Shown here: piece by piece, positions 12,451-22,825 of the stretch
How the letters are laid out: every line of letters begins with the position of its first letter
How positions within the stretch are numbered: position 1 is the stretch's first letter
The notes under the pieces: model-generated
What the model saw: only the letters and a program-made list of their open reading frames with translations
Told to the model about the DNA's origin: nothing
Databases searched by the model: none
Program-made: the position numbers and the translations under genes
Source: Rhynchopus euleeides
Taxonomy: Eukaryota; Euglenozoa; Diplonemea; Diplonemida; Diplonemidae
Direction: 5' to 3'
Length of the DNA stretch: 64,000 nucleotides
Assembly: GCA_963210315.1 (NCBI GenBank)
Contig: OY723297.1
Coordinates: 1,116,001 to 1,180,000, forward strand

Positions 12451-13090
12451 TGATTTTGGGTCACTTTCGGGTGATGTCAGGTACCTGGAGTGACCGCAGG
12501 TAGCCCATTTTCAGGGTGGGAGCCCTACTCGTACGTCACCCAGATTCAGCCCAAACCGTGCACCTCGGGTGCACGGTCGCCGGCAGCGCGCGGGCACCCG
12601 GAAACAGGCCGCATTTGCGCGCGCTGCCTGCACCCTGCACGCCAGCCCCCCCCCCCCCCCCCCGGGGCTGTAAGCGACCCCCCAGAAAATTACCCCAGCC
12701 ACTGCCCCCCCCCCCCTCTCTTTCTACTGCGAGAAGGTGCTGGGAGACTTGCCTTTGCCTTCTCTCGACAATCTAATCCCCCCTAGCCTCTCGCCCTCTC
12801 GGTGCCGAGACACCCCGCTGTATACCCCTGTGTCATAATAGATCGCATCACGCCCCTGCAGCATCGCAGCATCCTTTGTTTCCTTTGTATAGACCCGTAG
12901 ACCCCCCTGCTTCGGCTAGATTACGATGCTCGCACGAGACTCGCAGCCCTCCCCCGCACCTCCCCACACCCTCCACCTTTTCGCACACACCCTGCCTGAT
13001 GGCGTGGTTTCTCCTCTATCGAGGGGAGGGGCCTGTTGTGGCGGTTGTGGCAAGGCGCACCACCGCACAGCACAGGAGGGTGGTAGGGGG
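12451..13090. other. gene-free stretch
   Basis: No gene. It contains C homopolymers (around 12647-12662) and, near its 3' end, an A/C-rich tract ending in AG (13074-13075) just upstream of the next start codon. Confidence 0.4.
13074..13075 (+). other. putative spliced-leader acceptor AG
   Basis: AG at the end of CACCGCACAGCACAG, 15 bases before the ATG at 13091. Inferred. Confidence 0.35.
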
Positions 13091-13432
13091 ATGAACGGAC
13101 ATGGCGAGGAGGACCACGATGCGGCGTCGATTCAGAAGCTGAACCAGAATGACCGGATTGGGCATCAGATTGCACAGCATGAGGAGGATAAGATTCTGGA
13201 TCATATGGCGCACCGCCAGAAGGCCCTTGCCGGCACCGCGGCTGCCACACGGGAGAAGCGCTTCCGCGCGATGCGGGCTCGGCAGGATGCCTTCGAGAGG
13301 CAGCTTGAAAGGCAGGACCCCTTCGGCAACTCTGATTCCTTCCTCGAAAGCCTCGCCGGCTGGTTCGCAGTCCTCCTCCCCCTCGCCTTCATCGCCCGGT
13401 TTGCCTTCGTCTATTACAGCAGGAAGAGGTGA
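13091..13432 (+). CDS. small tail-anchored protein, 113 aa
   Basis: The chosen ATG is the first after a plausible acceptor AG; an upstream in-frame ATG at 12926 would add Pro/Cys-rich sequence with non-coding character. The protein is hydrophilic and helical (acidic start, then KRFRAMRARQDAFERQLERQ) with a single C-terminal hydrophobic segment (WFAVLLPLAFIARFAFVYY, about residues 90-108) closed by SRKR. This layout is typical of tail-anchored proteins with a cytosolic helical domain, such as SNARE-like or organelle-tethering proteins. No family was recognised. An upstream exon cannot be excluded. Confidence 0.6.
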   Translation: MNGHGEEDHDAASIQKLNQNDRIGHQIAQHEEDKILDHMAHRQKALAGTAAATREKRFRAMRARQDAFERQLERQDPFGNSDSFLESLAGWFAVLLPLAFIARFAFVYYSRKR

Positions 13433-14331
13433 CACGCTCCCGCCGCCCTCTTTCCTTCATTTCCATTACACCCTACCCCTAGCCTAGCCAGCGCCGGGAA
13501 AAAACAAATCCATTGCGATTTTTCGTCCATTTTTGATAACGTTAACCTCCCCCCTGGTGAGGGGGGGTGTTAGAGAACCGGGAGGGGGGGGCAAAGCGGG
13601 TGGAAGGCAAAGCGGGGGGGGGGTGCCAGTCTCGATTTGGAGCCCCCTTTATCCGTCCACCCCCCCCCCCACTGCCTGGCTGTTGCTGCCTGTGCAGAGA
13701 GGGAGGGGGGGGGGGTGTGGGGGAGGAGAGAGGAGAGAGGAGAGAGCGGGCCCCTGCAGAGGAGTGTAGAGATGGTATTCATGCCACCCCTCACCCTCAC
13801 CTCCACCCCCCCGCCCCGCCTTCTGTCTCGAGTGGATGGGCGGAGGTCAACTCTACTCTTGTGGCTCGCCACCTTAGACTCCCCAACAAAACGCTGCCCC
13901 CTCTTGAAGAATTCCCTGACTCCAGTAGCTCTCTGTGATTGCAACTGGGTCAGGGCTCACGCCATATCCTTTTTCCGCAATGAGACTGCATGTCTTTTGG
14001 CAAAGACCGCTGCACTGTCGTCCGCCCTCTGTGGCGTACGTTTTCTCGAGGTCGTGTATGCCCCGATACACACATCCCCTCCCCACCCCCTCGCTTTTGG
14101 GTGAAGGATCCTCACCACCGCATCCCTTGTGTGGGGTTGAGAATAGGGTTCGCATCGCGTTGATCCCGCCAGTCTCACCTAACTCACACGCCACACGTTC
14201 AGCCTTTTTGTCTGAGCGAGCTCTGTGATGGAACTGCCCTTCCCACATCCACCCACGCCACGCCACGCCATCTCCGTCCTCCATGCAGGCGGCACAACCT
14301 GAAGGCCCACCCCCCTCTCGGAGTCGGCAAG
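13433..14331. other. intergenic
   Basis: No gene. Homopolymeric G and C tracts occur at 13560-13760, then mixed sequence leads to the pyruvate carboxylase start. Confidence 0.4.
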
Positions 14332-17300
14332 ATGCTGCGCTTCACTGGCACGGTGGCCCCCTCGCGGGGGCGCCGGCCTATGAGCTCCTTCAGCTCGCTG
14401 TCGCCGCTGACCTACAAGACGCCCAACCCGATCCGGAAGGTCATGTCTGCCAACCGTGGTGAGATCGCCATCCGTGTCTTCCGCGCTGCGGCTGAGATGG
14501 GGCTGAAGACTGTCGCCGTCTACTCCAAGGAGGACGCCATGAACACCCACAGGCTGAAGGCCGACGAGGCGTTCCAGATTGGGGAGAACAAGGCCCCAGT
14601 TGAGGCCTACCTCAACATCGATGAGATCGTGCAGGTCGCGAAGGAGCACGATGTTGACGCCATCCACCCTGGGTATGGGTTCCTTTCCGAGCGGGCCGAC
14701 TTCGCGCAGGCCTGTGAGGACAACGGCATCACGTTCATCGGGCCCCCCCCGCACGTCGTGCACACCATGGGGGACAAGCTGGAGGCGAAGAAGGCGGCGC
14801 ACGCCTGTGGCGTGCCCATTGCTGGCGGTGACGAGGGTGCTATCGAGAGCATCGACCAGGCGCACCAGGTGTGCCAGAAGCTCGGGTTCCCCGTGATCCT
14901 GAAGGCGGCCTACGGTGGCGGTGGCCGTGGGATGCGTGTGGTGACGAAGGAGGAGGACCTGGAGGAGAACTTCAAGCTGTGCGCGTCAGAGGCGCTCGCA
15001 GCCTTCGGCAACGGGTCGGTCTTCATCGAGAAGTTCATCGTGAAGCCGCGCCACATTGAGGTGCAGGTGATTGCCGACAACTATGGCAACGTGGTGCATC
15101 TCTTCGAGCGTGACTGCTCCGTGCAGCGCCGCCACCAGAAGGTGGTGGAGATCGCCCCTGCACCCAACCTGCCCAACGACGTGCGTGACAAGATGACCGC
15201 GGCTGCCGTGAAGCTGTGCAGCATGGTGGGCTACCGCAATGCTGGGACTGTGGAGTTCCTCCTGGACCAGGAGAACAACTTCTACTTCATCGAGGTCAAC
15301 CCCCGTCTGCAGGTGGAGCACACGGTGACGGAGGAGATCACCGGCATCGACATCGTGCAGACGCAGATCCGCATTGCGGCTGCGGAGAGCCTGCCGGAGC
15401 TCGGCCTGGAGCAGGACAACATCACCTACCGCGGTGCCGCCATCCAGGCCCGTATCACCACCGAGGACCCTGCCAATGGGTTCCAGCCTGACACAGGCCG
15501 TCTGGATGTGTTCCGCACGGGTGAGGGGATGGGCATCCGTCTCGACGGGTGCAACTACTCTGGCGGTGTGATCTCCCCCCACTACGACTCGCTGCTGGTG
15601 AAGGCGACGGCGCGCGCGCAGACCCACGACGCGGCGGCTCGCAAGCTGGCGCGTGCGCTGCAGGAGTTCCGTGTGCGTGGTGTGTCGACGAACATCCCGT
15701 TCATCCTCAACACGCTGGGGCACCCCGTGTTCATGGAGGGCAAGACGGACACCTCGTTCATCGACACCCACCCCGAGCTGCTCGCCCCCTCCACAGGGCT
15801 CAACAGGGCCCAGAAGCTCCTCTCCTACCTGGCTGACGTGCGTGTCAACGGCCCGAAGACCCCCCTCGCCACCTCGCTGGAGCCGGTGCAGAAGGAGCCC
15901 CGGGCACCCGCCCTGGAGGAGGTCGACAAGGACTTCATCTCGACGAACGGCATGCGCCATGTGCTCGTCAACGAGGGCGTGGATGCGTTCCTCAAGCAGG
16001 TGCGTGAGAACAAGGGCCTGATGCTCATGGACACGACGATGCGTGACGCTCACCAGAGTCTGCTCGCGACTCGTGTGCGTACCAGGGACCTTGTGGCTGT
16101 TGCGCCTTACACCGCGAAGGCGTTTGCTGACAGCAGCTACTCGCTGGAGTGCTGGGGTGGTGCCACGTTCGACGTGTCGCTGCGCTTCCTCCACGAGTGC
16201 CCGTGGGACCGCCTGCGCGAGCTGCGCAAGAAGATCCCCAACATCCCGTTCCAGATGCTTCTGCGTGGGGCGAACGCCGTGGGCTACACGTCGTACCCCG
16301 ACAACGCGGTGTACGAGTTCTGCAAGCACGCCCGTGAGTCTGGTATCGACATCTTCCGTGTGTTCGACTCCCTGAACTACCTGCCCAACATGGTTCTCGG
16401 TATCGATGCCGCGAAGAAGGCCGGTGGTGTTGCGGAGGCCGCCATTTGCTACACTGGTATGCTTTGAGGGTTCTGCCGTAGGTTGGGGCTGGGGGATGGC
16501 TATTGTGCAGTTGTTGGGGTCTTTACGATCGGTAAAGTTCGGCGATTTTTCAGCCAACTTACCAGAGGGTGCATGGCGTATCAAGGCGCACTTTTCAGCA
16601 GTATCGCGAAGACCCCCTGGGTTCCAAAAATACTGTGGGTGGCAGCTGCTGCTACTACCACCACGTCACACACACCATCACCCTGTAGGTGACATCAGCG
16701 ACCCCTCGCGCAGCAACAAGTACACCCTGGAGTACTACCTCAACTTCGCTCAGGAGCTGATGGATGCCGGTGCGCACTGCCTTGCCGTCAAGGACATGGC
16801 AGGGCTGCTGAAGCCCAGGGCTGCCACGTATGTCAAGGGTGTCGGCCTCAGTCGTGGGCTGTCGTCGGGGTTGGTGGGCACGGCGAAGCGCCTGCCTACA
16901 GTGGCAGCTCACCGGGGGGTGGGTCTCGGGGAGGGGCAGGTTGTATCTTTTGAGCGGGTCGGGGAGAAGGGACGGGTCGTGCTTGATGATTCCTATCACC
17001 CATCCCGCCATGCCCACCTGCCACAGCACGCTGATCTCTGCGCTGCGCGCGAAGTTCCCCGACACTGTGATCCACGTCCACACCCACGACACCAGCGGTG
17101 CGGGTGTGGCCGCCATGCTTGCATGCGCCGAGGCGGGTGCTGACGTTGTGGACGTTGCGCTGGACTCGATGAGCGGCATGACGTCGCAGCCCTCGCTCGG
17201 TGCCGTGGTGGAGAGCCTGCGCAACACGGACCTCGACACTGGTCTGGACATGGAGGAGGCTGGCAAGCTGAACGACTACTGGGAGGCGGCGCGTCAGATG

Positions 17301-20300
17301 TACGCCCCCTTCGAGTGCACTGCCACCATGAAGACGGGTAACTCTGACGTGTACAAGCACGAGATTCCCGGCGGGCAGTACACCAACATGCACTTCCAGG
17401 CCTTCTCCCTGGGCCTGGCTGACCAGTGGGCGGACGTGAAGAAGGCGTACGCAGAGGCGAACAAGGCTCTGGGTGACATCGTGAAGGTGACGCCCTCCAG
17501 CAAGGTGGTCGGCGACCTCGCCCAGTTCATGGTGCAGAACAATATCGCGACTGCGGAGGAGCTCGTCGAGGAGGCGGACAAGCTGTCGTTCCCCACCTCT
17601 GTGATCGAGTACTTCCAGGGCCTGATCGGGCACCCCTCGGGCGGGTTCCCGGAGCCCCTCCGCACCAAGGTGCTGAAGGGTGCCTCCACCTACGAGGGCC
17701 GCCCGGGCTCTGACCTGGAGCCGATTGACTTCGATGCGGTGCGCAAGCAGCTTGAGAAGCGGTACGGCAAGGTGTCCATGGATGACGTGATGAGCCACGT
17801 GATGTACCCCAAGGTGTTTTCCGACTACAAGACCTTCAAGGATGAGTTCGGGCACGTTTCGAGTATGACATTTGCCATGTTGCTTGTGCCTTTAGCTTGT
17901 GCTGCTCACACCATAGGAGGGTGTCCTAAATTTAGGAAATTTTTGAAAAATTTGGAAAAATTTGGGGGATTTTTTGAAAAAATGGCGAAAAAAAGGGTGT
18001 GGGGAGTTGGGTCCAGTTTAGCAAAGTCCGTGTATTTGGACGCGGCCCCTCAGATAAGGAAGCCGCGTCTCAGGTGCAGGATGTGGGGTGTTGTCGATTT
18101 TTCAGGGTTCGACATTCTCGGGCTGGACGGAGAGAAACGGTGGGTGCAACTCTGATCAGAAAAAACTTCAACCGAAAAAACGGGGTGTAGCTCCCTGACT
18201 GACGAGCAGCGGGAGGTGGCGAAGAGAAGCTCCTCATGCGTGGCGGCCTCCCTCGTTCGCGGCGGGTGAGGCATGCGGGGGTACGAGAGCGGCACCCGCC
18301 TGAGTTCTTTATGGAACCCACAAACCTGGGTGGCCTCACGGATGTGAGGTTGGAAATGCTCCGGGAGACAGCCGATGGCGCCTCAACGCCACAGGCTATC
18401 GTTGCCGGCTTGGTGCCCATATGGTGCAAGATGAGCGGCGGAATCCGCGAACTTCGGGAACTATCAGGTAGTTTGAACGCTGAAGACTGCCCCGCCAGGC
18501 TGAATGGGAGTCACAACGCGATGAGGAACAAGGATCAGCAGCGCCCTTTGCGGCAAACACAGGGCAGCTCTCCCTGAGCAGCTGGGAATGAAACGGGACG
18601 GAACTAACGAGCAGCAGCGAAAATATTGCAGAGCACCAGTAACCACAACGAGTCCATGACACAAGTGGAACTGCAGACACGGGGCAGCCAAGAAACCGAC
18701 GCAGTCGCAGGAGACCACCTCCACTGTCAGAACGAGCAGAACTGAGAGACACTCAATGGGATGGAGCGGAATCACTGGAACGGGGACACACTGATGGCAC
18801 ACAGGACAGACAGACAGAAGTCAGAGTGAAACGGTTGTACAAAGGGCTCGGCTTTACCGACGTCCTTAGTACAGAGTGAAACGACGACGCCGCCGAAGGC
18901 GGCCAATCCGCCGCCCGAAGGGCGGCGGAAAAATTTTTGGGGTGTTTTTGGGTGAAAAACCGGGCAACCTGGGCCCTTTGGGACCACACAGGCCAGGAAA
19001 GGCCAAAATTTTCGATTTTTTTCGGAAATTTTTCGGTTTTTCAGAGTGTGGCAGTCCGCAGATACAGATTTTCGGGTCGGAAATTTTTTTTTTCGACCCA
19101 AAAAAATCGGATTTTTTCGGGGAGGGTCTCCGGTGGCCCCCCCTGGATTTCCTGTTTTTTCCCGATTTTTCCTGATTTTCGGATTTTGCTCGAAATTTGC
19201 CCTTGTGTCAACCAGTGGCAAAACTTTCGGAAAATCGGGAAAAATCAGGAAAATCCGGAGTACCGGACACCCTCCCCGGAGCTAGTGGTGGAAGCGCATG
19301 AGGTGGTGCGTCATGCAGTGGTGATGGTGAGGCGGACGCCTCAGCTGCGCCGTATCCTTCCAGACCCGGCCGCGTGGGCGGGGCGAATGCTGACCTCGGG
19401 GGCGGTGGAGGAGGGTGTCGATCTGATGGCTCTCAAGGGGGCTGCCATTGCCATCGGGATTCACATCGTCTCCTTGCAGGACAACGCAGCACCAATGGTG
19501 GCCTCCCCGATGCAAGCAGACGTGGTACTGTTCCTCTGCCGGGTGGGCCCGAGTTACCGGGTGGCGACGATGCCTCCGACAGTCGAGGAACAGATCCTCT
19601 ACGCCGAGGATGAGGGGATCGAGCTGCCGGAGGGCCGGAGGCTGCGGCCCCGACTTGACGTCTCGGGGGAGACGGCGTGCTGCCAGTTCTGCGCCGGGCT
19701 GTTCTCGGAGGCGGAGCAGCACGGGGCGTGCGATGGGTGCTCCAGGCTGGCTTGCCCCGACTGCGTACTGGTGGAGGGCGAGCCGATGTGTGTCTGCGCC
19801 CCGCCCCAGGGCGTGGAGGCCCCATTTTCTACGCCCCCTCAGCCGGAGCGGCACGACACCCCCCCGCCGGTCTCGGCCAGCACGCGGCTGACGAAGGCGT
19901 TGTTGGGGGGCGGTGCCCCACGAGGGACAGCAGGACTGGCGCGGCTGCAGGCGTCGCTTGGGATGCGGGAGCTGCCGGGTTTCTCCTACACCGTCGGGGA
20001 CTGTTTCTACGATGCAGTAGCTCGGGTGGTGGGTGGTGCGGCAGCAGCGCTTCGCCAACTCGCCGTCCAGAGTGTGGGCCAGGACCCGGGCCTACGCGAG
20101 CGCGCAGAGCCGGACTATGCCACCTGGGCGGCAGCCATGTCAGTGATGTCGAGTGCGAACAGTGACACGTGGGCGGACTCCGTGGCAGTACATGGGCTCG
20201 CCCTGGGGATGCGCAGGGCCATCGTGGTGCTGTCGGAGCATGCGCCGCCTACAGTGCACCGCCCTCGGACCAAACCTTTCGCAGGGGTGATTGGCGTGAG

Positions 20301-22825
20301 ACACTGCGGCGGTCACTACAGCCCCCTGGACGTCCCCCAGCCGCTGGCGGAGGCCGTCATGGCCCTCGCCCCATCATCTATACTGGAGTCGGCGGCTTGC
20401 CCGGGGGCCGAGCAGGGCCTCCCCATGTGCAAGGAGCAGCCCCAGGAGTCGCAACGACGGGTGTACTGCGGGAGGTGTGACGAGTGGGTGGATCTGTCTG
20501 TGGAGCACTGGCGGTGCTACGGGTGTGACTGCCGTGCCTGCGCCGGATGCGTCGTGGCAGGTGAGACATGCGCCGCAACTCCGGGCCCAAGTGGCGAGCG
20601 AGCAGGACAACCGCCGGACCCGGGTGGTCCCCCCCGACGAGGTGAGGCGCCCCCGCCCACGCATGCTGCGGCACCGGCCCCCGGCTGCTCCGGCCCGACC
20701 GCCACCGAGGACGGCTCTCACTCCGCGAAAGCCCCAGCCTCTTCGGTGTCGTCGAAGTCGAAGCGGAAGAGGGAGGACGGCGCCTCGCCGCAGCGTGGGG
20801 AGGACCCGGGAGCTGCAGAGGGTGAGCTCTCCACGGTAGCGGCCTGGGAGAGGCGTTTTTGCCCGGAGCTCCATCGCCCCGTGACGGAGCAGGTGGCGGC
20901 CCTCAAGGCCCTCCAGCAGTGGTGGAAGGAGCTGCGTGCCGCCTCGCGAGGGGATCGGGTGGATAGAGCTGAGTCGAAGGCGTATAACGCCCTGTGCAGC
21001 CGCTTGCGAGCGCGGGGCAAACGCCCGGCGGGCGGACCCGGCGGGGGGTCCCAGGGGAGCGACGCGTCTGCGCGGTAGTGGGTCGGTGGCCGAGGCCCGT
21101 GCACTCCCCCCCCCCCCCCCCGATTTCTCTTCCTGGCCCCCCCCGCGAACCTGGGAGGCAACTCCGGGGTCTGCGGTAGGTGCCGGCTCTCTTCCCCCTC
21201 CCTCCTCCCTTTCTCTTCTAGTCTCCTCCCCCCCCCCCCCAGACCTCTTTGCCCCACCCCCAGGGCTGCCCCCTGTGAATGCTAGAACCTAGCCCAGCCC
21301 TCTTCTACGCCGCGGCCTCACTGACCACAGCAGCTCAACCCCGGTCACGCGGCTTGTTTGCCATAGAGCATTGTTGTTCGTGTTGTGCATGTCACTGTGC
21401 TAAGAGCCCGAAGGAGCAAAAGTAGAACCTGCTGCGCTAGCCCCACCAAGCAGCCTCAGTACGATAGGACGCGCACCCCAAAAAAAAAAAAGGACACCCT
21501 CCTAGATTCTGGGGGGGTGAAACGGCGGAAAATTTTTTGGGGTGTTTTTGGGAGAAAAACCGGGCAACCTGGGCCCTTTGGGACCACACAGGCCAGGAAA
21601 GGCCAAAATTTTCGATTTTTTTCGGAAATTTTTCGGTTTTTCAGAGTGTGGCAGTCCGCAGATACAGATTTTCGGGTCGGAAAAAAAAATTTTTTTCGAC
21701 CCAAAAAAATCGGATTTTTTCGGGGAGGGTCTCCGGTGGCCCCCCCTGGATTTCCTGTTTTTTCCCGATTTTTCCTGATTTTCGGATTTTGCTCGAAATT
21801 TGCCCTTGTGTCAACCAGTGGCAAAACTTTCGGAAAATCGGGAAAAATCAGGAAAATCCGGAGTACCGGACACCCTCCATATAATCGTCTTGATAAATCT
21901 CGCACAGATTCATGTGACAGTGGTCTACTAGGAATATATCGTCCATCATTAGGGTTGGATATTCTGTGTTTGGTGCAAATCACATTCAATCTAAGCGTTG
22001 AGAGGATATGGCATCCCACTGGAACGCCGGCAGGATAGTCACACACTCGACACACTCACCTGCTATGCTGCGCCATGCCACCCGCGCCCCCAACAGGCCT
22101 CCCCACGCCGGTGTACTTCTGCGGGCTGAAGGAGAACAACGAGGTGTCGGTCGACATCCAGAAGGGTAAGACCGTGCACATCAAGCTGAAGACGGTGGGC
22201 CAGCTTGACGCCACCGGGCACCGCGAGGTGTTCTTCGAGCTCAACGGGCAGCCGCGCTCGCTGTACATCCACAGCAAGGAGGCTGCCGAGTCTGGTCTGG
22301 TGCGCGAGAGGGCCGACAAGGGTGACGACGGCAGCGTCGGTGCACCCATGCCCGGTGAGGTGGTGGGCGTGCGCGTGGAGAAAGACCAGACCGTCATGGA
22401 GGGTGACCCGCTGCTGGTGCTGTCCGCCATGAAGATGGAGACTGTGGTTGGCGCCCCGATCTCGGGCCGCGTCTCCCGCGTGGTGGTGAACAAGGGTGAC
22501 AACGTATGGCCTGCTGTGGACTGGGGCTGGGGTTGTGATGTGACGTTCTTGCTGCCATATTTGCCTGGCGCCACCCAGGGGGCATGCCTGGTGTCTGTGT
22601 GTTCTCTCCAGGGGCTTCACCTCAGCTGGAGGCTGTGTGTGGCAGGCACAGCAACACATAATGCTAACCCTTGATCATGTCCTCAGCAAAGACATGTGAT
22701 GTGCATGGGCCAACTTTACAAGTGGCTCACCACAACCCGAGGCGCTCTAAACACCACCACACCACACAACACAACAGGTGAAGGGTGGCGACCTGCTGGT
22801 TGAGATCGAGCCGTGGCAGGAGTGA
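14332..22825 (+). CDS. PYC: pyruvate carboxylase, mitochondrial (5 exons)
   Basis: Exons: 14332-16456, 16689-16827, 17027-17862, 22097-22503 and 22778-22825. All donors are GTATG and phases are consistent, giving 1184 residues, the normal full length. It catalyses ATP-dependent carboxylation of pyruvate to oxaloacetate. Domains in order: an Arg/Ser-rich mitochondrial presequence; biotin carboxylase (glycine loop [13 protein letters not shown] at ~192, [14 protein letters not shown] at ~320); carboxyltransferase ([17 protein letters not shown] from ~562, and KDMAGLL at ~742 with the conserved metal-site Lys); the PYC-specific linker; and the biotinyl domain with SAMKMETVV, biotin Lys ~1146. 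The biotin-carrying domain is encoded by the last two exons. Intron 3 (17863-22096) is 4.2 kb because of an inserted element; without it the intron would be about 270 bp, like its neighbours. Nothing in the coding sequence looks broken. Confidence 0.97.
18874..19275. repeat. direct repeat block, left copy
   Basis: Nearly identical to 21518-21878 from the GGGGTGTTTTTGGG box to the closing GGACACCCTCC. It carries an extra ~40-bp GC-rich palindromic insert near its start (18881-18925). AT-rich runs of A and T alternate with TTTTTCGG boxes. Confidence 0.85.
18937..21078 (+). CDS. element-borne OTU-like cysteine protease with Cys-rich zinc-binding segments
   Basis: Open frame of up to 713 codons. 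The first ~110 codons run through the repeat block and are probably not protein, so the functional start is uncertain (first ATG beyond the repeat at 19324). A typical OTU domain is visible: GDCFYDAV holds the nucleophile Cys (codon 20001-20003) and GGHYSPL the catalytic His (codon 20324-20326). An earlier segment (about 19370-19560, [20 protein letters not shown] to [14 protein letters not shown]) resembles the second half of another OTU domain without its Cys half. Two Cys clusters (CCQFC...[12 protein letters not shown] near 19680-19800; CGRCDEW...[12 protein letters not shown] near 20468-20550) look like RING/PHD-type zinc sites. The C-terminus is basic and Ser/Pro-rich. OTU domains are known passengers of transposable elements; the role here is unknown. 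Confidence 0.65.
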   Translation: MGCFWVKNRATWALWDHTGQERPKFSIFFGNFSVFQSVAVRRYRFSGRKFFFSTQKNRIFSGRVSGGPPWISCFFPIFPDFRILLEICPCVNQWQNFRKIGKNQENPEYRTPSPELVVEAHEVVRHAVVMVRRTPQLRRILPDPAAWAGRMLTSGAVEEGVDLMALKGAAIAIGIHIVSLQDNAAPMVASPMQADVVLFLCRVGPSYRVATMPPTVEEQILYAEDEGIELPEGRRLRPRLDVSGETACCQFCAGLFSEAEQHGACDGCSRLACPDCVLVEGEPMCVCAPPQGVEAPFSTPPQPERHDTPPPVSASTRLTKALLGGGAPRGTAGLARLQASLGMRELPGFSYTVGDCFYDAVARVVGGAAAALRQLAVQSVGQDPGLRERAEPDYATWAAAMSVMSSANSDTWADSVAVHGLALGMRRAIVVLSEHAPPTVHRPRTKPFAGVIGVRHCGGHYSPLDVPQPLAEAVMALAPSSILESAACPGAEQGLPMCKEQPQESQRRVYCGRCDEWVDLSVEHWRCYGCDCRACAGCVVAGETCAATPGPSGERAGQPPDPGGPPRRGEAPPPTHAAAPAPGCSGPTATEDGSHSAKAPASSVSSKSKRKREDGASPQRGEDPGAAEGELSTVAAWERRFCPELHRPVTEQVAALKALQQWWKELRAASRGDRVDRAESKAYNALCSRLRARGKRPAGGPGGGSQGSDASAR
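21397..21517. repeat. dispersed ~110-bp repeat, copy 1
   Basis: Shares GTGCTAAGAG, GCCCCACCAAGCAGCCTCAG and TACGAYAGGACGCGC, and ends in AGATTCTGGG. The partner is at 27671-27776. Each copy is followed by an AT-rich, G/C-boxed transposon-like sequence. Confidence 0.75.
21518..21878. repeat. direct repeat block, right copy
   Basis: Matches 18874-19275. It ends at the right terminus of the element in the pyruvate carboxylase intron. Confidence 0.85.

Larger units (their letters stand above)
17916..21878. mobile_element. TIR-bounded element inside pyruvate carboxylase intron 3
   Basis: It begins GGAGGGTGTCC (17916-17926) and ends with the exact reverse complement GGACACCCTCC (21868-21878). ATA flanks both ends (17913-17915, 21879-21881), suggesting a 3-bp target duplication. 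The 11-bp perfect match stops abruptly, so the two subterminal regions differ. Inside are two direct copies of a ~360-400 bp right-end-like block, internal copies of the terminal motif at 19265-19275 and 21492-21502, and an OTU-protease-like reading frame. The internal terminal motifs suggest nested or repeated insertion of one family. Superfamily unknown; no transposase was recognised. Confidence 0.7.

Noticed and set aside
18236-18577. 113-codon frame inside the intron element
   Set aside because: No domain, and base composition is unlike the host genes. It may be element debris, so it is not listed as a gene.
18874-21878. Reading the two ~360-bp direct repeats as LTRs of a retroelement
   Set aside because: They lack TG...CA ends, no reverse transcriptase, integrase or gag-like sequence lies between them, and the outer boundaries form an inverted repeat instead.
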